Shown here: piece by piece, positions 17,488-26,567 of the stretch
Layout: every line of letters begins with the position of its first letter
How positions within the stretch are numbered: the stretch's first letter is position 1
Assembly (NCBI RefSeq): GCF_900105835.1
Contig: NZ_LT629783.1
Location: 3,184,501 to 3,248,500, forward strand
Reading direction: 5' to 3'
Length of the DNA stretch: 64,000 bases
Source of the DNA: Pseudomonas fragi
Lineage (GTDB): Bacteria; Pseudomonadota; Gammaproteobacteria; Pseudomonadales; Pseudomonadaceae
Position numbers and translations under genes: made by a program
Notes under the pieces: generated by a model
Database searches by the model: none
Told to the model about the DNA's origin: nothing
What the model saw: the letters and a program-made list of their open reading frames with translations, nothing else

Positions 17488-18451
17488 TCAGCGCCAAAGG
17501 CCGCCGGTGCGCCAGCGTGGCGGACGTGGTGATACGGTCACCTCGGGGACGAAACGGGCCGATGGAAACGGCGGCATCGCGGGCGGCGGAGCAAGTTCCA
17601 GCAAGCGCTCAATGCGTTCAGCCGTCGCCGGATGCGTGCGCAACCAGGAGGGTTCCGGATTGCCCCATCCGGGCAGCAGCCAGGCGCGCCAGGAGCGGCT
17701 CACCCGCTCGATCTTGGCGAGCGCCGAGGCCAGCCCGTGCGGGTCGCCGGTCAATTCGGCAGCGAGCCGGTCGGCGTCGAATTCGCGCACCCTGGACAAG
17801 CCCAACTGAGCCAGCAAGGCTAGCTGTGGCGCGACCGCCAGTAGAAGCAACGCGGGCCAATTGACTTCCGTGACTCCAAGCAATAGCGCTGGCAAGCTGA
17901 GCACGATCGCAAGCTGCCCCAACAAGGCTAGAAGATGGGTGAGCCGGCTGATGGAATCGGCCAAGCCCATGACACGCAAATCCTCGTTCGCAATATGCGC
18001 GATTTCGTGGCCGAGCACGCCGGTCAACTCGCGGGGCGTGAGGCTACGCAGCAGGCCGTCGGTCAGCGCGATGGCCGCGTGATGCTTCGAACCGGTGGCG
18101 AAGGCGTTGACGACCCCGCTGGGCACGTAGTGCGGTACCGGCACGGCAGGCAGCCCGGCCCGCGCCGCCAGTTCCGCGCAACACAGCCCAAAGATCGGGC
18201 GCTTCATCCGGGTGCAGGGGGCGTGCGCCATACAGCCGCAAGGTCAGCCCGGAGGCGGCCGCCGGTTCGAGCAGCAGGGTGAACCCCGCGGCCGCAAGCG
18301 CCAGCCAAAGCCCGCCGTCACCCAACAGCAGGCTGCCAGCGACGGCGGCAATCCCGAGCAGGGTCAGCACCAACAGCGCGGTTTGCAGGCGATTGAGCCA
18401 GCGATGCCGCGCGCCGACATTCTGCGCGTGGCGCAGATCACGACTGATCAT
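17488..18451 (-). pseudogene. htpX: HtpX-like M48 metalloprotease, frameshifted
   Basis: The zinc protease HtpX removes damaged membrane proteins. Here it is split over two frames. The 5' part (from ATG 18451, MISRDLRHAQN; an ATG at 18478 is also possible) encodes two membrane helices and runs to ...APDLWAVLR. The 3' part continues ELAARAGLPAVPVP in another frame with the zinc motif HEIAH (LGHEIAHIANEDLR), further helices and the C-terminal FDADRLAAEL zinc-ligand region. The join needs removal of one G in the GG at 18174-18175. The first frame stops at 18044. It overlaps psiE by 14 bases. Either a real inactivation, a sequencing error or a slippage site. Confidence 0.8.
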
Positions 18452-18926
18452 CTGAGCTTTCCCCGGCTGTCCGGTCATCGCGCTCGCGCAGCAGCCAGTA
18501 AGTCGCCCCGAGGGCCAGTGTCGCGCCTGCGAGCGCCGCGACCTTGGCGGGGCCGGTCTCCGGGTCGAGGATCACGAATTTACGCGCCAGGGCGATCAGC
18601 CCGATCAGGATCACCGTCTTGACCTGGATGATGCTGTCGCGCCGCAAGGCCACCCGCACGATGGAATGCTTGAACTCCATGGCGATGAGCAGCGTCATGA
18701 TCATGCCGAACACGGTCTGGAAGACCTTGTGATCGAGCGGATTGAACGCATCAATGATCAGCAGGCTGAAGACGATCGAGATCAGCTGCAGCAGCGAGAC
18801 CACGATAATCACGGCAATGATTGCGGACAGCGCGAGCGCGATCACCTGTTCGAAGCGCTCGTAGAACGTCATCACTGCCCATTGGGCGCGAAATGTTTTG
18901 ATCGGGTCTGCTTGCTTTTCCTTCAT
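18438..18926 (-). CDS. psiE: PsiE family membrane protein
   Basis: About 162 residues with four predicted membrane helices (near 30-52, 58-80, 85-100, 112-132) and a highly charged C-terminus. It matches the PsiE (phosphate-starvation-inducible E) family, whose molecular role is unknown. The ATG at 18926 (MKEKQADPIK) is chosen because AGGAG lies six bases upstream; a start five codons earlier lacks one. It begins 11 bases after the GGDEF gene and overlaps htpX. This gene is a standard member of heat-resistance islands. Confidence 0.85.
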   Translation of the reverse strand: MKEKQADPIKTFRAQWAVMTFYERFEQVIALALSAIIAVIIVVSLLQLISIVFSLLIIDAFNPLDHKVFQTVFGMIMTLLIAMEFKHSIVRVALRRDSIIQVKTVILIGLIALARKFVILDPETGPAKVAALAGATLALGATYWLLRERDDRTAGESSDDQS

Positions 18927-18937
18927 CGCCACTCCTC

Positions 18938-19965
18938 TCAATTCTGAAATACTTGTGCACCCACAACTTGGTTGCGCCCTTGTCTTTTTGCCTGGTAGAG
19001 CGCGCTGTCCGCCTGCTGCATCACCTGCTCGGAAGAGTTTAAGCGGACGTCGAGGGGAGCCACCCCCATGCTGGCGCTATAGCTGATCGAACCTCTCCAC
19101 ACACCAGCGCTGTCGCCGCAACGTCCTGACGAAATCGCTCCGCCCATACTTGGGCGTCTTCTATCGATGCCGCTTCCAACAACACAGCGAATTCCTCCCC
19201 CCCAATCCGTGCAGCCATGTCGGTTGCGCGAACATGTTCCCTCAACCGTGAAGCAAAGTGCTTGAGCACCTCATCGCCGCATCCGTGCCCATAGGTATCA
19301 TTGATGCGCTTGAAGTGATCGATATCGCAGAGCACAAGTGCTGCTTGTATCTCCGGGCTGCGTTTGAGGCGCGCCCATTCCAGCTGTAATCGTTCGTTAA
19401 AAGCCCGCCGGTTCGACAAGCCGGTCAAGGGGTCGGTGATCGCCATGCGCAGCAACCGCTGCTCCATTTCCTTGCGAGAAGAGATGTCGAGCAGAGAGCC
19501 CACCATCAATTGCCTGCCCGTGTCACCCAGCCAACGACCGCGATCCAGCACCCAAATCCAAACGCCGGATCGATGACGAACGCGGTACTCGCACTCCAAT
19601 CGCTCCGACGGATTTTCTTGGTAAGCGCGCACCTTTGCCAGAACGACCGGTAAATCCTCCGGATGAATACGCGCTTGCCATGCGGCATGGGTGGCGCCAA
19701 TCTCCTCGTCGGAGGTCAAGCCGAACATCGCCAGACTGCGGGCAGAAAGCCTGAAGCTGTCGGTGGCAAGATCCCACTCCCAGAATCCCAACTCTGCGCC
19801 TTCCAGGGCGATGGCGATCCGTTCGTTGTCGTCGATTTTCGCTTGTTGGCGATGCTTCAGCTCGTCACGCCTGTGGCGATTGGTACGAGCAAAACGCCAT
19901 AACGCAACCGCCATGCCAACATTGGCAAGTAGCGACACCATCAGCCAGATGGTCGGCCCGTTCAT
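18938..19965 (-). pseudogene. PAS-GGDEF diguanylate cyclase gene with a C-terminal frameshift
   Basis: Would make cyclic di-GMP. Read from 19965: an N-terminal membrane helix (about 5-25), a PAS domain (about 45-165, ending GSLLDISSRKEMEQ) and a GGDEF domain with the catalytic motif GGEEF (255-259) preceded five residues earlier by an inhibitory-site RxxD (RATD, 246-249). Near 19089, after ...VCGEV, the frame changes; the lost end (SMGVAPL... ADSALYQAKRQGRN) continues in another frame to 18938. One base appears missing. The truncated product lacks the last strands and helix of the GGDEF fold and is probably inactive. Its start overlaps the kefB stop by ATGA, so it belongs to the island operon. 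Confidence 0.8.
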
Positions 19966-21668
19966 GGTCTATCCCCGCCTGACTGACTGAGTGCCTGCCG
20001 TAATTCCTCGATCCGGTGGTCGACTTGGTCGGCGTTGATGCCCAACATCAACAGTACCTGCTCGGCCAGTCCCAGTCCCGCAGCCAGGTACAACGGGTAC
20101 AGTCTGACATTGGGCAGATTACGCAAAAGCTGGGCATCCGTTACGCGCTCAGTGGCCACCACCACGGACAAGCTCAGGCGGCGGTCGAGAACCGCCTGAG
20201 CGATACGCAGGGCCGTCTGCGGACGGGCAAACGTCAGCACCACCAGGCGGGCATGGGCCAATCCGGCGGCGGCCAGGGTGTCGAGCCGACTGGCATCGCC
20301 ATACGACACCGGCGCCCCCATCGCACGCCCCGCTTCGACCCGTTGGCGGTCCGATTCCAGCAGCAAATGCGGTATGCCTGCCAGGCGCAGCGTTCGGCTC
20401 AGCAGCAGCCCGACGTCATCCGCCCCACAGATGATCACATGGTCGCGCAACGACCGCGCCCGCTCGGCGACTTCGCCTTCTTCGGCCTGCGGTGGCTGAC
20501 CGAGTGCGCCCGAGCGGCTGAAAGCCCGCGCCCATCGGTCATGGTGTCGGATCAGGAGCGGTGCCAACCCCATGCTCAACACCAGCGCCACCAGCATCGG
20601 TTGCACCATGGTGGCGGCGATCAGGTGCTGCTGCATGACCATGCCCAGGAGCAGCAGCGCAAACTCGCCGCCATGACCCAGCACGATGCCTGCGCGCCAG
20701 GCGTCGAGCGCCGACAGGCGGGTTGCGCGCAGCGCCAGAAAGTTCAGCCCCATCTTGAGAGGCACCAAGGCCAACAGCCAACCCAGTACCGCCAGCGGTG
20801 CGGCCACGATCTGCGCGGTGTCCAGCTGCAGGCCAATGGTCACGAAGAACAGGCCCGACAGCACATCACGAAAGGGCTTGAGGTGGCTTTCCATGTGGTG
20901 CCGGAAGTCGCTCTCGCCCAGGACCATGCCGGCGAGAAAGGCCCCCAGGGCGGCGGATACGCCGACGGCGTGTGCAGCAGCGGCTGCCGCCACGACCACG
21001 CACAAGGAGACCAGCACGAAGGATTCTTCGTGGCCCTGCCGCGCCACCCAGCCCAGCAGGCCATGCAACAGACGACGCGAGGCAACCGCCGCTGCCGCGA
21101 ACAACACCAGCACGCCCAACACTTCGAGCAGCACGCTCTCGATCTTCGGCGAGTCGCCGCGCGCCCAGATCGCCAGCAGGGCCAGCAGGGGCACGCTGGC
21201 CAGGTCCTGAAAGACCAGCACGGCGATGGCACTGCGGCCGTGGCGGGTGGTGAGCTCGCCTTGGTCGGCCAGCTGTCGGCTGACCAGCGCCGTGGACGAC
21301 ATGGCCGCTGCGGCGCCGAGCAGTGCAGCGCTCTGAGCTGGCTGACCCAACCCGATCAGCACCAGGGTCAGTGGCGCGGCCACGACGACCATCTGCAAGC
21401 TGCCGGACGCCAGTACGGTCTTGCGAGTGAGCCAGAAGTGCCCCAGCGAGAATTCCAGTCCGACCATGAACAGCAGCAGGGCCACACCCAGTTCGGATAT
21501 GAAAGTCAACGCCTCTCCCGGCGCGATCACACCGCTGACCGAGGGGCCCAGCAAGGCGCCGACGGCGAGGTAACCCAGCAAGGCGGGTACTCTGAACGCC
21601 GCCGTCGCCACCACCGCGAGGCTGCACGCCGCCAGCAGGATCAGGGTAGTGCCGAGCAAATCCTGCAT
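19962..21668 (-). CDS. kefB: KefB-like cation:proton antiporter with RCK/TrkA-N domain
   Basis: A 568-residue CPA2-family transporter. About twelve membrane helices fill residues 1-390 (family segments LLLFMVGLEFSLGHFW, ALGAFLAGMVLGES, GLFFVTIGLQLD, GHGGEFALLLLG). The cytoplasmic nucleotide-binding RCK domain follows (from HVIICGADDVGLLLSRTL, about 412-530). KefB-type proteins expel potassium with proton entry and acidify the cytoplasm to protect against electrophiles; the role in heat resistance is not settled. It starts three bases after trx and overlaps the GGDEF gene by ATGA. Confidence 0.92.
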   Translation of the reverse strand: MQDLLGTTLILLAACSLAVVATAAFRVPALLGYLAVGALLGPSVSGVIAPGEALTFISELGVALLLFMVGLEFSLGHFWLTRKTVLASGSLQMVVVAAPLTLVLIGLGQPAQSAALLGAAAAMSSTALVSRQLADQGELTTRHGRSAIAVLVFQDLASVPLLALLAIWARGDSPKIESVLLEVLGVLVLFAAAAVASRRLLHGLLGWVARQGHEESFVLVSLCVVVAAAAAAHAVGVSAALGAFLAGMVLGESDFRHHMESHLKPFRDVLSGLFFVTIGLQLDTAQIVAAPLAVLGWLLALVPLKMGLNFLALRATRLSALDAWRAGIVLGHGGEFALLLLGMVMQQHLIAATMVQPMLVALVLSMGLAPLLIRHHDRWARAFSRSGALGQPPQAEEGEVAERARSLRDHVIICGADDVGLLLSRTLRLAGIPHLLLESDRQRVEAGRAMGAPVSYGDASRLDTLAAAGLAHARLVVLTFARPQTALRIAQAVLDRRLSLSVVVATERVTDAQLLRNLPNVRLYPLYLAAGLGLAEQVLLMLGINADQVDHRIEELRQALSQSGGDRP

Positions 21669-21671
21669 CGG

Positions 21672-22112
21672 TCAGCGTCCCACCTGTGCAGAGGCCCAGC
21701 GCACGATGTCCTGCGAGCCCATGGCGCCTGCCTGGCGGGCGATCTCACGTCCGCCCTGGAACAGGGCGAGCGTCGGAATGCTGCGGATACCGAACTGCGC
21801 GGCCAGGTGGGGCTCAGCCTCGGTGTTCACCTTTGCCAGCCTGATCCCGGGTTCGAGCTGGCGCGCGGCTTGTTGAAACTGCGGCGCCATCATCTTGCAC
21901 GGCCCGCACCAGGGCGCCCAGAAATCGACCAGCAGCGGCAGATCGCTGCGCTCCACGTGGCGCGAGAACGTCGCCGTCGTCAACTCGATGGGCTCGCCGG
22001 TGAACAAGGGCTGCTGGCAGCGGCCGCAGTTGGGACGATCCGCGAGCTTGGCGGCCGGCACGCTGTTGATGGACTGGCAATGTGGGCAGACGATGTGGAG
22101 TTCATTTTTCAT
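21672..22112 (-). CDS. trxC: Thioredoxin, TrxC (thioredoxin 2) type
   Basis: A 146-residue cytoplasmic disulfide reductase. It has the N-terminal zinc-binding extension of thioredoxin 2 (CPHC at 9-12 and CGRC at about 29-32) and the active site WCGPC in VDFWAPWCGPCKMM, then the cis-proline region IRSIPTLALF. AAGGAAG lies upstream of the ATG. It overlaps the 3' end of orf11 by 11 bases and is followed by kefB three bases on. Zinc-finger thioredoxins are induced by oxidative stress and can also act as chaperones, which suits the island. Confidence 0.93.
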   Translation of the reverse strand: MKNELHIVCPHCQSINSVPAAKLADRPNCGRCQQPLFTGEPIELTTATFSRHVERSDLPLLVDFWAPWCGPCKMMAPQFQQAARQLEPGIRLAKVNTEAEPHLAAQFGIRSIPTLALFQGGREIARQAGAMGSQDIVRWASAQVGR

Positions 22113-23247
22113 GGTTCGCTTCCTTGGACTGCGGTGAGGTTGCCTCGCTTCGGATCACCGACATCGCCGACCAATTTACGCCTTTGATCCAATCGTTCCC
22201 GTCTTCGCTCACGCCGGCATCTTCCACGTGAGCCGCAATGAAGGCTTCGGCTTGAATGAGCCCCGCTCTGACAGCATCTATCTTATTAGGCATCCGCAGG
22301 ATTTCAGCAGCGCAGCCTGCATCCAGCCCATCCACCCGGATAAGCAGAAAAATGCGGCGCCACAAGTGCGGCATACCCTTCATCAGGTCGAATGCAAATG
22401 CGAATTCGCTCGATCTGTCACCAATTTCCTCCTGTTCGGCGATTGCTGCTGGGTCGGGAAGCCGACTATCAGCCATGACGTCGGCCAGGCTGAGTGCGTC
22501 ATCAGGCTGATAAAACTCGTAGAACTCTTCCTCTACCATGGCCTCCGCCATGTCCTGCGCATCCGCTTCGACCGGCGCATCCAGCGAAACGGCCTCGCCA
22601 TATTGCCGGCTGTTTGCCACTTCGCGATCAATGACGGCAAAAAGATGCTTCAAAAGATCGAGGTAAGCGGCATTTTCTTCTGGAACGGATGTCCATACCG
22701 ATTCAGCCAGAGCAATCGCTTCGTCCACCACGTCGTGCAGCGTCGGATAATCGCGAGGCAAATCACCGGCGGCATGCAGATAAGCCAACTCGCGTTGCGC
22801 AACGGCCTCAACCTTCGGCAGCAGCGTCTCGATTATCCCGCGTGCTTGCTGGACGACAGAGGCAGGTTGAGTGTCGATCCGCGCCTTGAGCTCGCGCAAG
22901 CGTTCACGACGCGCCTTACGCTTGATTTGATCCTGAGCGCTCAGCCGATCAAAGTGCTTCTTGGCCTGCCGGAACAACGCCTGCGCTAGCATGTGCGCGA
23001 GAGGCGTCAGATCGTTATGCGATGCAGTGACGCTGACGATTTTTTTGCCCGGCAAGTGCATGTGGCCACTGGCCGTTAAGCGAGATCCTTTTTTCGCGCG
23101 TTCGAGGACGATTTGAAGACGTACCGAATCTTCGGAGCGCTTTTCGATCAGCGGCTTGAGAGCGGGTTCAACCGCTTTTTCTACAGACATTCGCCAAGGT
23201 TCATGAAATTCTTTTTCGACGAGTCGATAGCTATATTGTATACGCAT
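22102..23247 (-). CDS. Island orf11: HPF/RaiA-like domain plus sigma-region-4-like C-terminus
   Basis: About 381 residues, function unproven. Residues ~1-105 resemble a long ribosome-hibernation factor (HPF/RaiA) fold: VRLQIVLERAKKGSRLTASGHM followed by VSVTASHNDLTPLAHMLAQAL and a basic helix. The middle is a long helical linker rich in acidic residues. Near residues 290-345 the pattern FDLMKGMPHLWRRIFLLIRVDG, then LDAGCAAEILRM, looks like sigma factor region 4 (weak, by eye). The ATG at 23247 has AAGGG seven bases upstream; a TTG two codons earlier is less likely. It sits between hdeD and trx, its usual place in heat-resistance islands. Confidence 0.75.
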   Translation of the reverse strand: MRIQYSYRLVEKEFHEPWRMSVEKAVEPALKPLIEKRSEDSVRLQIVLERAKKGSRLTASGHMHLPGKKIVSVTASHNDLTPLAHMLAQALFRQAKKHFDRLSAQDQIKRKARRERLRELKARIDTQPASVVQQARGIIETLLPKVEAVAQRELAYLHAAGDLPRDYPTLHDVVDEAIALAESVWTSVPEENAAYLDLLKHLFAVIDREVANSRQYGEAVSLDAPVEADAQDMAEAMVEEEFYEFYQPDDALSLADVMADSRLPDPAAIAEQEEIGDRSSEFAFAFDLMKGMPHLWRRIFLLIRVDGLDAGCAAEILRMPNKIDAVRAGLIQAEAFIAAHVEDAGVSEDGNDWIKGVNWSAMSVIRSEATSPQSKEANHEK

Positions 23248-23345
23248 GCTCAAGCCCTTTAGGGTTGTCCGCCCAGGTGAGTGGACCCGGGTGATTGGAT
23301 ATGTTGATTTTCAAAGATGATCTTACGGTTTGGTTTTTCACGCCC

Positions 23346-23957
23346 TTACCGCTGACGCGCTTTGCGCAAACGCCAACTAAGAAGCAAAAGAGTCATACCG
23401 AAGATCGCAGCATGGAAACCCAATACCCAGCCCGCGGCCAGAAATGATTCGATCGGGCGGGTAAAAAACATCCATAGGATGATCGCACCGAGGAGCACGG
23501 AAAGCAGCCCGCTGAGGGCAAGCCAGATCTCGCCCTTGATTTCCCGGCGCAGACGAACGGCGGCGGATATCTCCAGCATACCGGTGAAAATTGCCCAGAA
23601 TGCCACGCTTACCCACAAGAAATAGGCCAACGCCAAAGTGGCAGCCAGAGGGGCAACTACCACAACGACACCGGTGAGTATGCCGACGATGCCGCTGAAC
23701 AACAGCCAGCCCCAGCGCTGCTTTTGCCGCATTTGCCGCACCGCTGCAACCAGGTTGAACGCACCATTGACCAAAGAAAATGCGCCGAACACTATCGTCA
23801 TGGCGAACAAAGCCGAGTGTGGCATCCAGAATGCGAGGACTGCAAAAATCAACGCGAATATGCCGCGCAGCGCAAACAACCACCAATTTTGGGTCAGTGA
23901 ACACACGGCATCGGCAGGGTTATCCGCATTCGAATCGGCGATGGTATTTGCATTCAT
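23346..23957 (-). CDS. hdeD: HdeD family acid-resistance membrane protein
   Basis: A 203-residue inner-membrane protein with six predicted helices in three hairpins, each with the HdeD-like pattern of small residues (ALRGIFALIFAVLAFWMP, GAFSLVNGAFNLVAAV, SGIVGILTGVVVVVAPLAA). HdeD is linked to acid resistance at high cell density in E. coli; the mechanism is unknown. AAGGAG precedes the ATG by seven bases. A strong hairpin separates it from yfdX2, and a 98-base gap separates it from orf11. Confidence 0.9.
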   Translation of the reverse strand: MNANTIADSNADNPADAVCSLTQNWWLFALRGIFALIFAVLAFWMPHSALFAMTIVFGAFSLVNGAFNLVAAVRQMRQKQRWGWLLFSGIVGILTGVVVVVAPLAATLALAYFLWVSVAFWAIFTGMLEISAAVRLRREIKGEIWLALSGLLSVLLGAIILWMFFTRPIESFLAAGWVLGFHAAIFGMTLLLLSWRLRKARQR

Positions 23958-24009
23958 GCGATATCTCCTTGATGGATCATGAGATCAGGAAAATCAAGCC
24001 TTCATGGCG

Positions 24010-24036
24010 AAGAGAGGGGCTATTCGCCCCTCTCTT
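24010..24036. terminator. Intra-operon hairpin between yfdX2 and hdeD
   Basis: AAGAGAGGGGC and GCCCCTCTCTT form a perfect 11-bp stem with a 5-base loop. On the transcribed (minus) strand no T-run follows, so partial termination or mRNA stabilisation is likelier than a full stop. Confidence 0.6.
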
Positions 24037-24042
24037 GCGGTT

Positions 24043-24930
24043 TTAGAACAGCTTTGACAGTCTCGCCTTGATTTCATCGAGCCAGCCTTTTCCGCTCCCG
24101 CCTCCGGCCGTCTTTTCCTTGACTTTCTTGAGTTCAGAGTACAGGGGCTCAAAGTCCTTCTTTTTACCATAGCCCAGCAGTTCTGCCATTTCCAACTGCT
24201 GCCGGGCTTCGTTTAACAAGTCCTGCAGGCGTTCACCGGACGCCTCGCTGCGCTGGCCATCTTCTGTCAAGGTCTCGGCGCGCTTGACGAGCAGTTTGGC
24301 GCGCAGGATGGGCAGCGGGATGACGCTGAGTGTCTCGACGAGCGTGCCGAGCGCCAACTGCAGCGCGGCCTTGGCCTCTTCGATCTTGCCCTGATCGATC
24401 AGCGGCACGACGGATTTCACGGCTGCCGGGTAAGTCGCCAGAGGGATGTTGGTGACCGCAATCACGATTTCGCTGGCCAGCAATGCCAACACGCGACGAG
24501 CGCGTTGCACCTCGCCATGTTTGAGGGCATCCAGCGCCTCGTCAGTCATCGCCTCAACGGTTTCCGTGTTGGCGAACAAGTCGTGCACGATGGTGCGCAC
24601 ATCAACGGGGGCCAGGGCGAGCGTGGGTTCGCGTGCAACGATCAGCTCCAGCTTTCCCGTCACTTCGGCCAGCGTTGCCAGTGCTCGCGCGGATTCTTTT
24701 TCGTCCAGGGCCGCCAGCGCTGATTTGGTCAGCGCCAAGGCCGAGACGGCCTCATCGAGGACTTGTTTACGTTTGTCTGCCGCTTGCGAGTCCGTTTCCT
24801 TCTGAACCTCAGGCTGTACCTCCGTGACGACTTCAGGCTTGGGCTCTGGTCTGGCAGGAAGGCTGCTTACCGCGGCCTGTTCGTTCGTGCCTTCGTTGAT
24901 CGCGTTGGGATTCGATGTTTGCTCATTCAT
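24043..24930 (-). CDS. yfdX2: YfdX family protein (second island copy)
   Basis: A 295-residue largely helical protein. The first ~60 residues are a low-complexity Glu/Pro-rich tail with no signal peptide; the YfdX domain follows (VSALALTKSALAALDEKES, LATYPAAVKSVVPLIDQGKIEEA). It is clearly a paralogue of the adjacent YfdX1: both contain LALAPVDVR, ASEIVI and LGYGKK(K/E)DF and end GWxDExKxRxxKLF. YfdX proteins are reported as periplasmic or chaperone-like; this copy looks cytoplasmic. GAGG lies upstream of the ATG. Followed by a hairpin and hdeD. Confidence 0.88.
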   Translation of the reverse strand: MNEQTSNPNAINEGTNEQAAVSSLPARPEPKPEVVTEVQPEVQKETDSQAADKRKQVLDEAVSALALTKSALAALDEKESARALATLAEVTGKLELIVAREPTLALAPVDVRTIVHDLFANTETVEAMTDEALDALKHGEVQRARRVLALLASEIVIAVTNIPLATYPAAVKSVVPLIDQGKIEEAKAALQLALGTLVETLSVIPLPILRAKLLVKRAETLTEDGQRSEASGERLQDLLNEARQQLEMAELLGYGKKKDFEPLYSELKKVKEKTAGGGSGKGWLDEIKARLSKLF

Positions 24931-25032
24931 GGTGATATGCCTCGTATGAGATAGTGAAAATAGGGGAATCTATTGGGGCCTACTGCGAATATCGCGAGAC
25001 TGACCGATGGAGCAGTCGGCCCCTTCATCACC

Positions 25033-25941
25033 TCAAAACAGCTTTTGGATGCGCGTCTTCAACTCGTCGAACCATCCATTGCCGCTTTTGCCACCAGCCG
25101 ACTTTTGCTCAATGGACTTCACCTGATCGAAGATGGGTTTGAAGTCCTCCTTCTTGCCATAACCCAGGATTTGCGCCAGCTCGATCTCCGTGCGCACGGA
25201 CGACAGCAAGGTGCTGAGCTCCTCGTTCTGCTTGGCATCGCGCTTGTCAGTCTCGGCCAGCTTTTCAGCTTTTGCTATCGCGGCCTCGGCCCGTAGCACG
25301 GGCAGAGGGAGTACAACTTGGATGACCACCAGCGTGTTCAGTGCTCGGGCGAGCTCTGCTTTGGCTTCGTCGATCTTGCCGCTGTCGACGAGCCGTGCAG
25401 CCGACTTGATCGCTGCCGGGTACGTTGCCATGGGCAGGTTGTCGGTTTCGATCACGATTTCGCTGGCCAGATTGGCAACGATGGGCCGGGCCTTTTGCAC
25501 CTCGCCATCACCCAACAACTCCCGAGACAACTTGACCGCTTTCTTTACCGATTCCACGTTGGCGTGGATATCATGGGTGATGACGCGTACATCGACCGGC
25601 GCCAAAGCAAGTTTGGCGTCGCGTGCCAATACCAGTTCCAGCTTTCCGGTGGCCAGTTCCAGCGCAGCGAGCGCCTCCTTGGTCTTATTTGCATCAAGGA
25701 GGGTCAAAGCCTCCTGGGTCTTGGTGAGCGCCGTGATGGCGTCCTGAGTGAGCTCGGAACGCTTTTTTTCGGCTTCCTGGGCGGCCTTGTCGTCTACTTG
25801 TGGCTGCGCCGCCTTGGGTGCGACAGAGGGCGCTGCAGCGCTTGGACTTGCCGCCGATTGGGCCAAAACCGGTCCACTCAGTCCGATGCAGACCGCCAGG
25901 GCAAGTGCGGAACGGATGTATTGGGGCTGTTTGATATTCAT
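25033..25941 (-). CDS. yfdX1: YfdX family exported protein (first island copy)
   Basis: A 302-residue YfdX protein with a signal peptide (MNIKQPQYIRSALALAVCIG, cleavage near VLAQSA), so likely periplasmic, unlike its neighbour. The YfdX domain shares LELVLARDAKLALAPVDVR and NLPMATYPAAIKSAARLVDSG with YfdX2. The ATG at 25941 is preferred with TGGAG about nine bases upstream; a TTG five codons earlier is possible. It lies 21 bases after the second hsp20 gene. Export of one copy and not the other suggests division of labour across compartments, which is inference. Confidence 0.88.
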   Translation of the reverse strand: MNIKQPQYIRSALALAVCIGLSGPVLAQSAASPSAAAPSVAPKAAQPQVDDKAAQEAEKKRSELTQDAITALTKTQEALTLLDANKTKEALAALELATGKLELVLARDAKLALAPVDVRVITHDIHANVESVKKAVKLSRELLGDGEVQKARPIVANLASEIVIETDNLPMATYPAAIKSAARLVDSGKIDEAKAELARALNTLVVIQVVLPLPVLRAEAAIAKAEKLAETDKRDAKQNEELSTLLSSVRTEIELAQILGYGKKEDFKPIFDQVKSIEQKSAGGKSGNGWFDELKTRIQKLF

Positions 25942-25962
25942 GATGTTGGACTCCAATTGAAG

Positions 25963-26421
25963 TTAATTGACTGAAATTTCAATCTGCTTCGGCTTGGCTT
26001 GCTCGGCCTTGACAAGCCGCACTTCCAGCACGCCGTCTTTCATCGAAGCCGTCACCTTGGTCGGATCAACGTTGTCAGGTAAGACAAAGCTGCGCACAAA
26101 GCGGCCATACGCACGTTCGATGCGGTGGAATTTCTTGCCCTGCTCCTCTTTTTCCAGTTTGCGCTCGCCGCTGATGGTGAGTACGCCGTTTTCCGCGCTG
26201 ACGCGCACGGCATCCTTGGGGACCTCCGGCAGATCCAGTTTGAGGAGGAATGCGTTCTCATCCTCGCTGATGTCCACCATTGGTGCCCAGTCCGCCGTGG
26301 TCATGGCTTCGTTGCCGGTACGGGCGCCCTGTCGCTGGGGGGGCCGTCCCAACATCGTCGCCAGGCGGTTTTGCAATTCATCCAGTTCCCGGAAGGGGTC
26401 CCACGGAGTCAATGCAGACAT
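25963..26421 (-). CDS. Small heat-shock protein Hsp20 (island copy 2)
   Basis: A 152-residue ATP-independent holdase that keeps unfolding proteins soluble for ClpK or other disaggregases. The alpha-crystallin domain spans about residues 45-140 (PMVDISEDENAFLLKLDLP, GVLTISGERKLEKEE, FVLPDNVDPTKVTASMKDG, GVLEVRLVKA), followed by a short C-terminal extension with IEI, the I-x-I motif used in oligomer assembly. The ATG at 26421 (MSALTPWDPFRELDEL) has AAGGAG seven bases upstream. It lies directly downstream of clpK. Confidence 0.93.
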   Translation of the reverse strand: MSALTPWDPFRELDELQNRLATMLGRPPQRQGARTGNEAMTTADWAPMVDISEDENAFLLKLDLPEVPKDAVRVSAENGVLTISGERKLEKEEQGKKFHRIERAYGRFVRSFVLPDNVDPTKVTASMKDGVLEVRLVKAEQAKPKQIEISVN

Positions 26422-26567
26422 ATCGGTTCTCCTTGAACAATGCCGGCGAATTGGATGACGCACCGAACAGAGCCGCCGGCGCACTCTGAATAGCGCCTGC
26501 TACTTTTCGTTTCCATCAAGAACAAGTCCTTGGGTCAATTGAAGGATCACGACAGCCTCCCCATGAC

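Noticed and set aside
20016..22187. A very long open frame on the plus strand opposite kefB and trxC
   Set aside because: Composition is Gln/His/Arg-rich as expected for the complement of GC-rich coding DNA, with no ribosome site and no recognisable domain; kefB and trxC on the other strand are certain.
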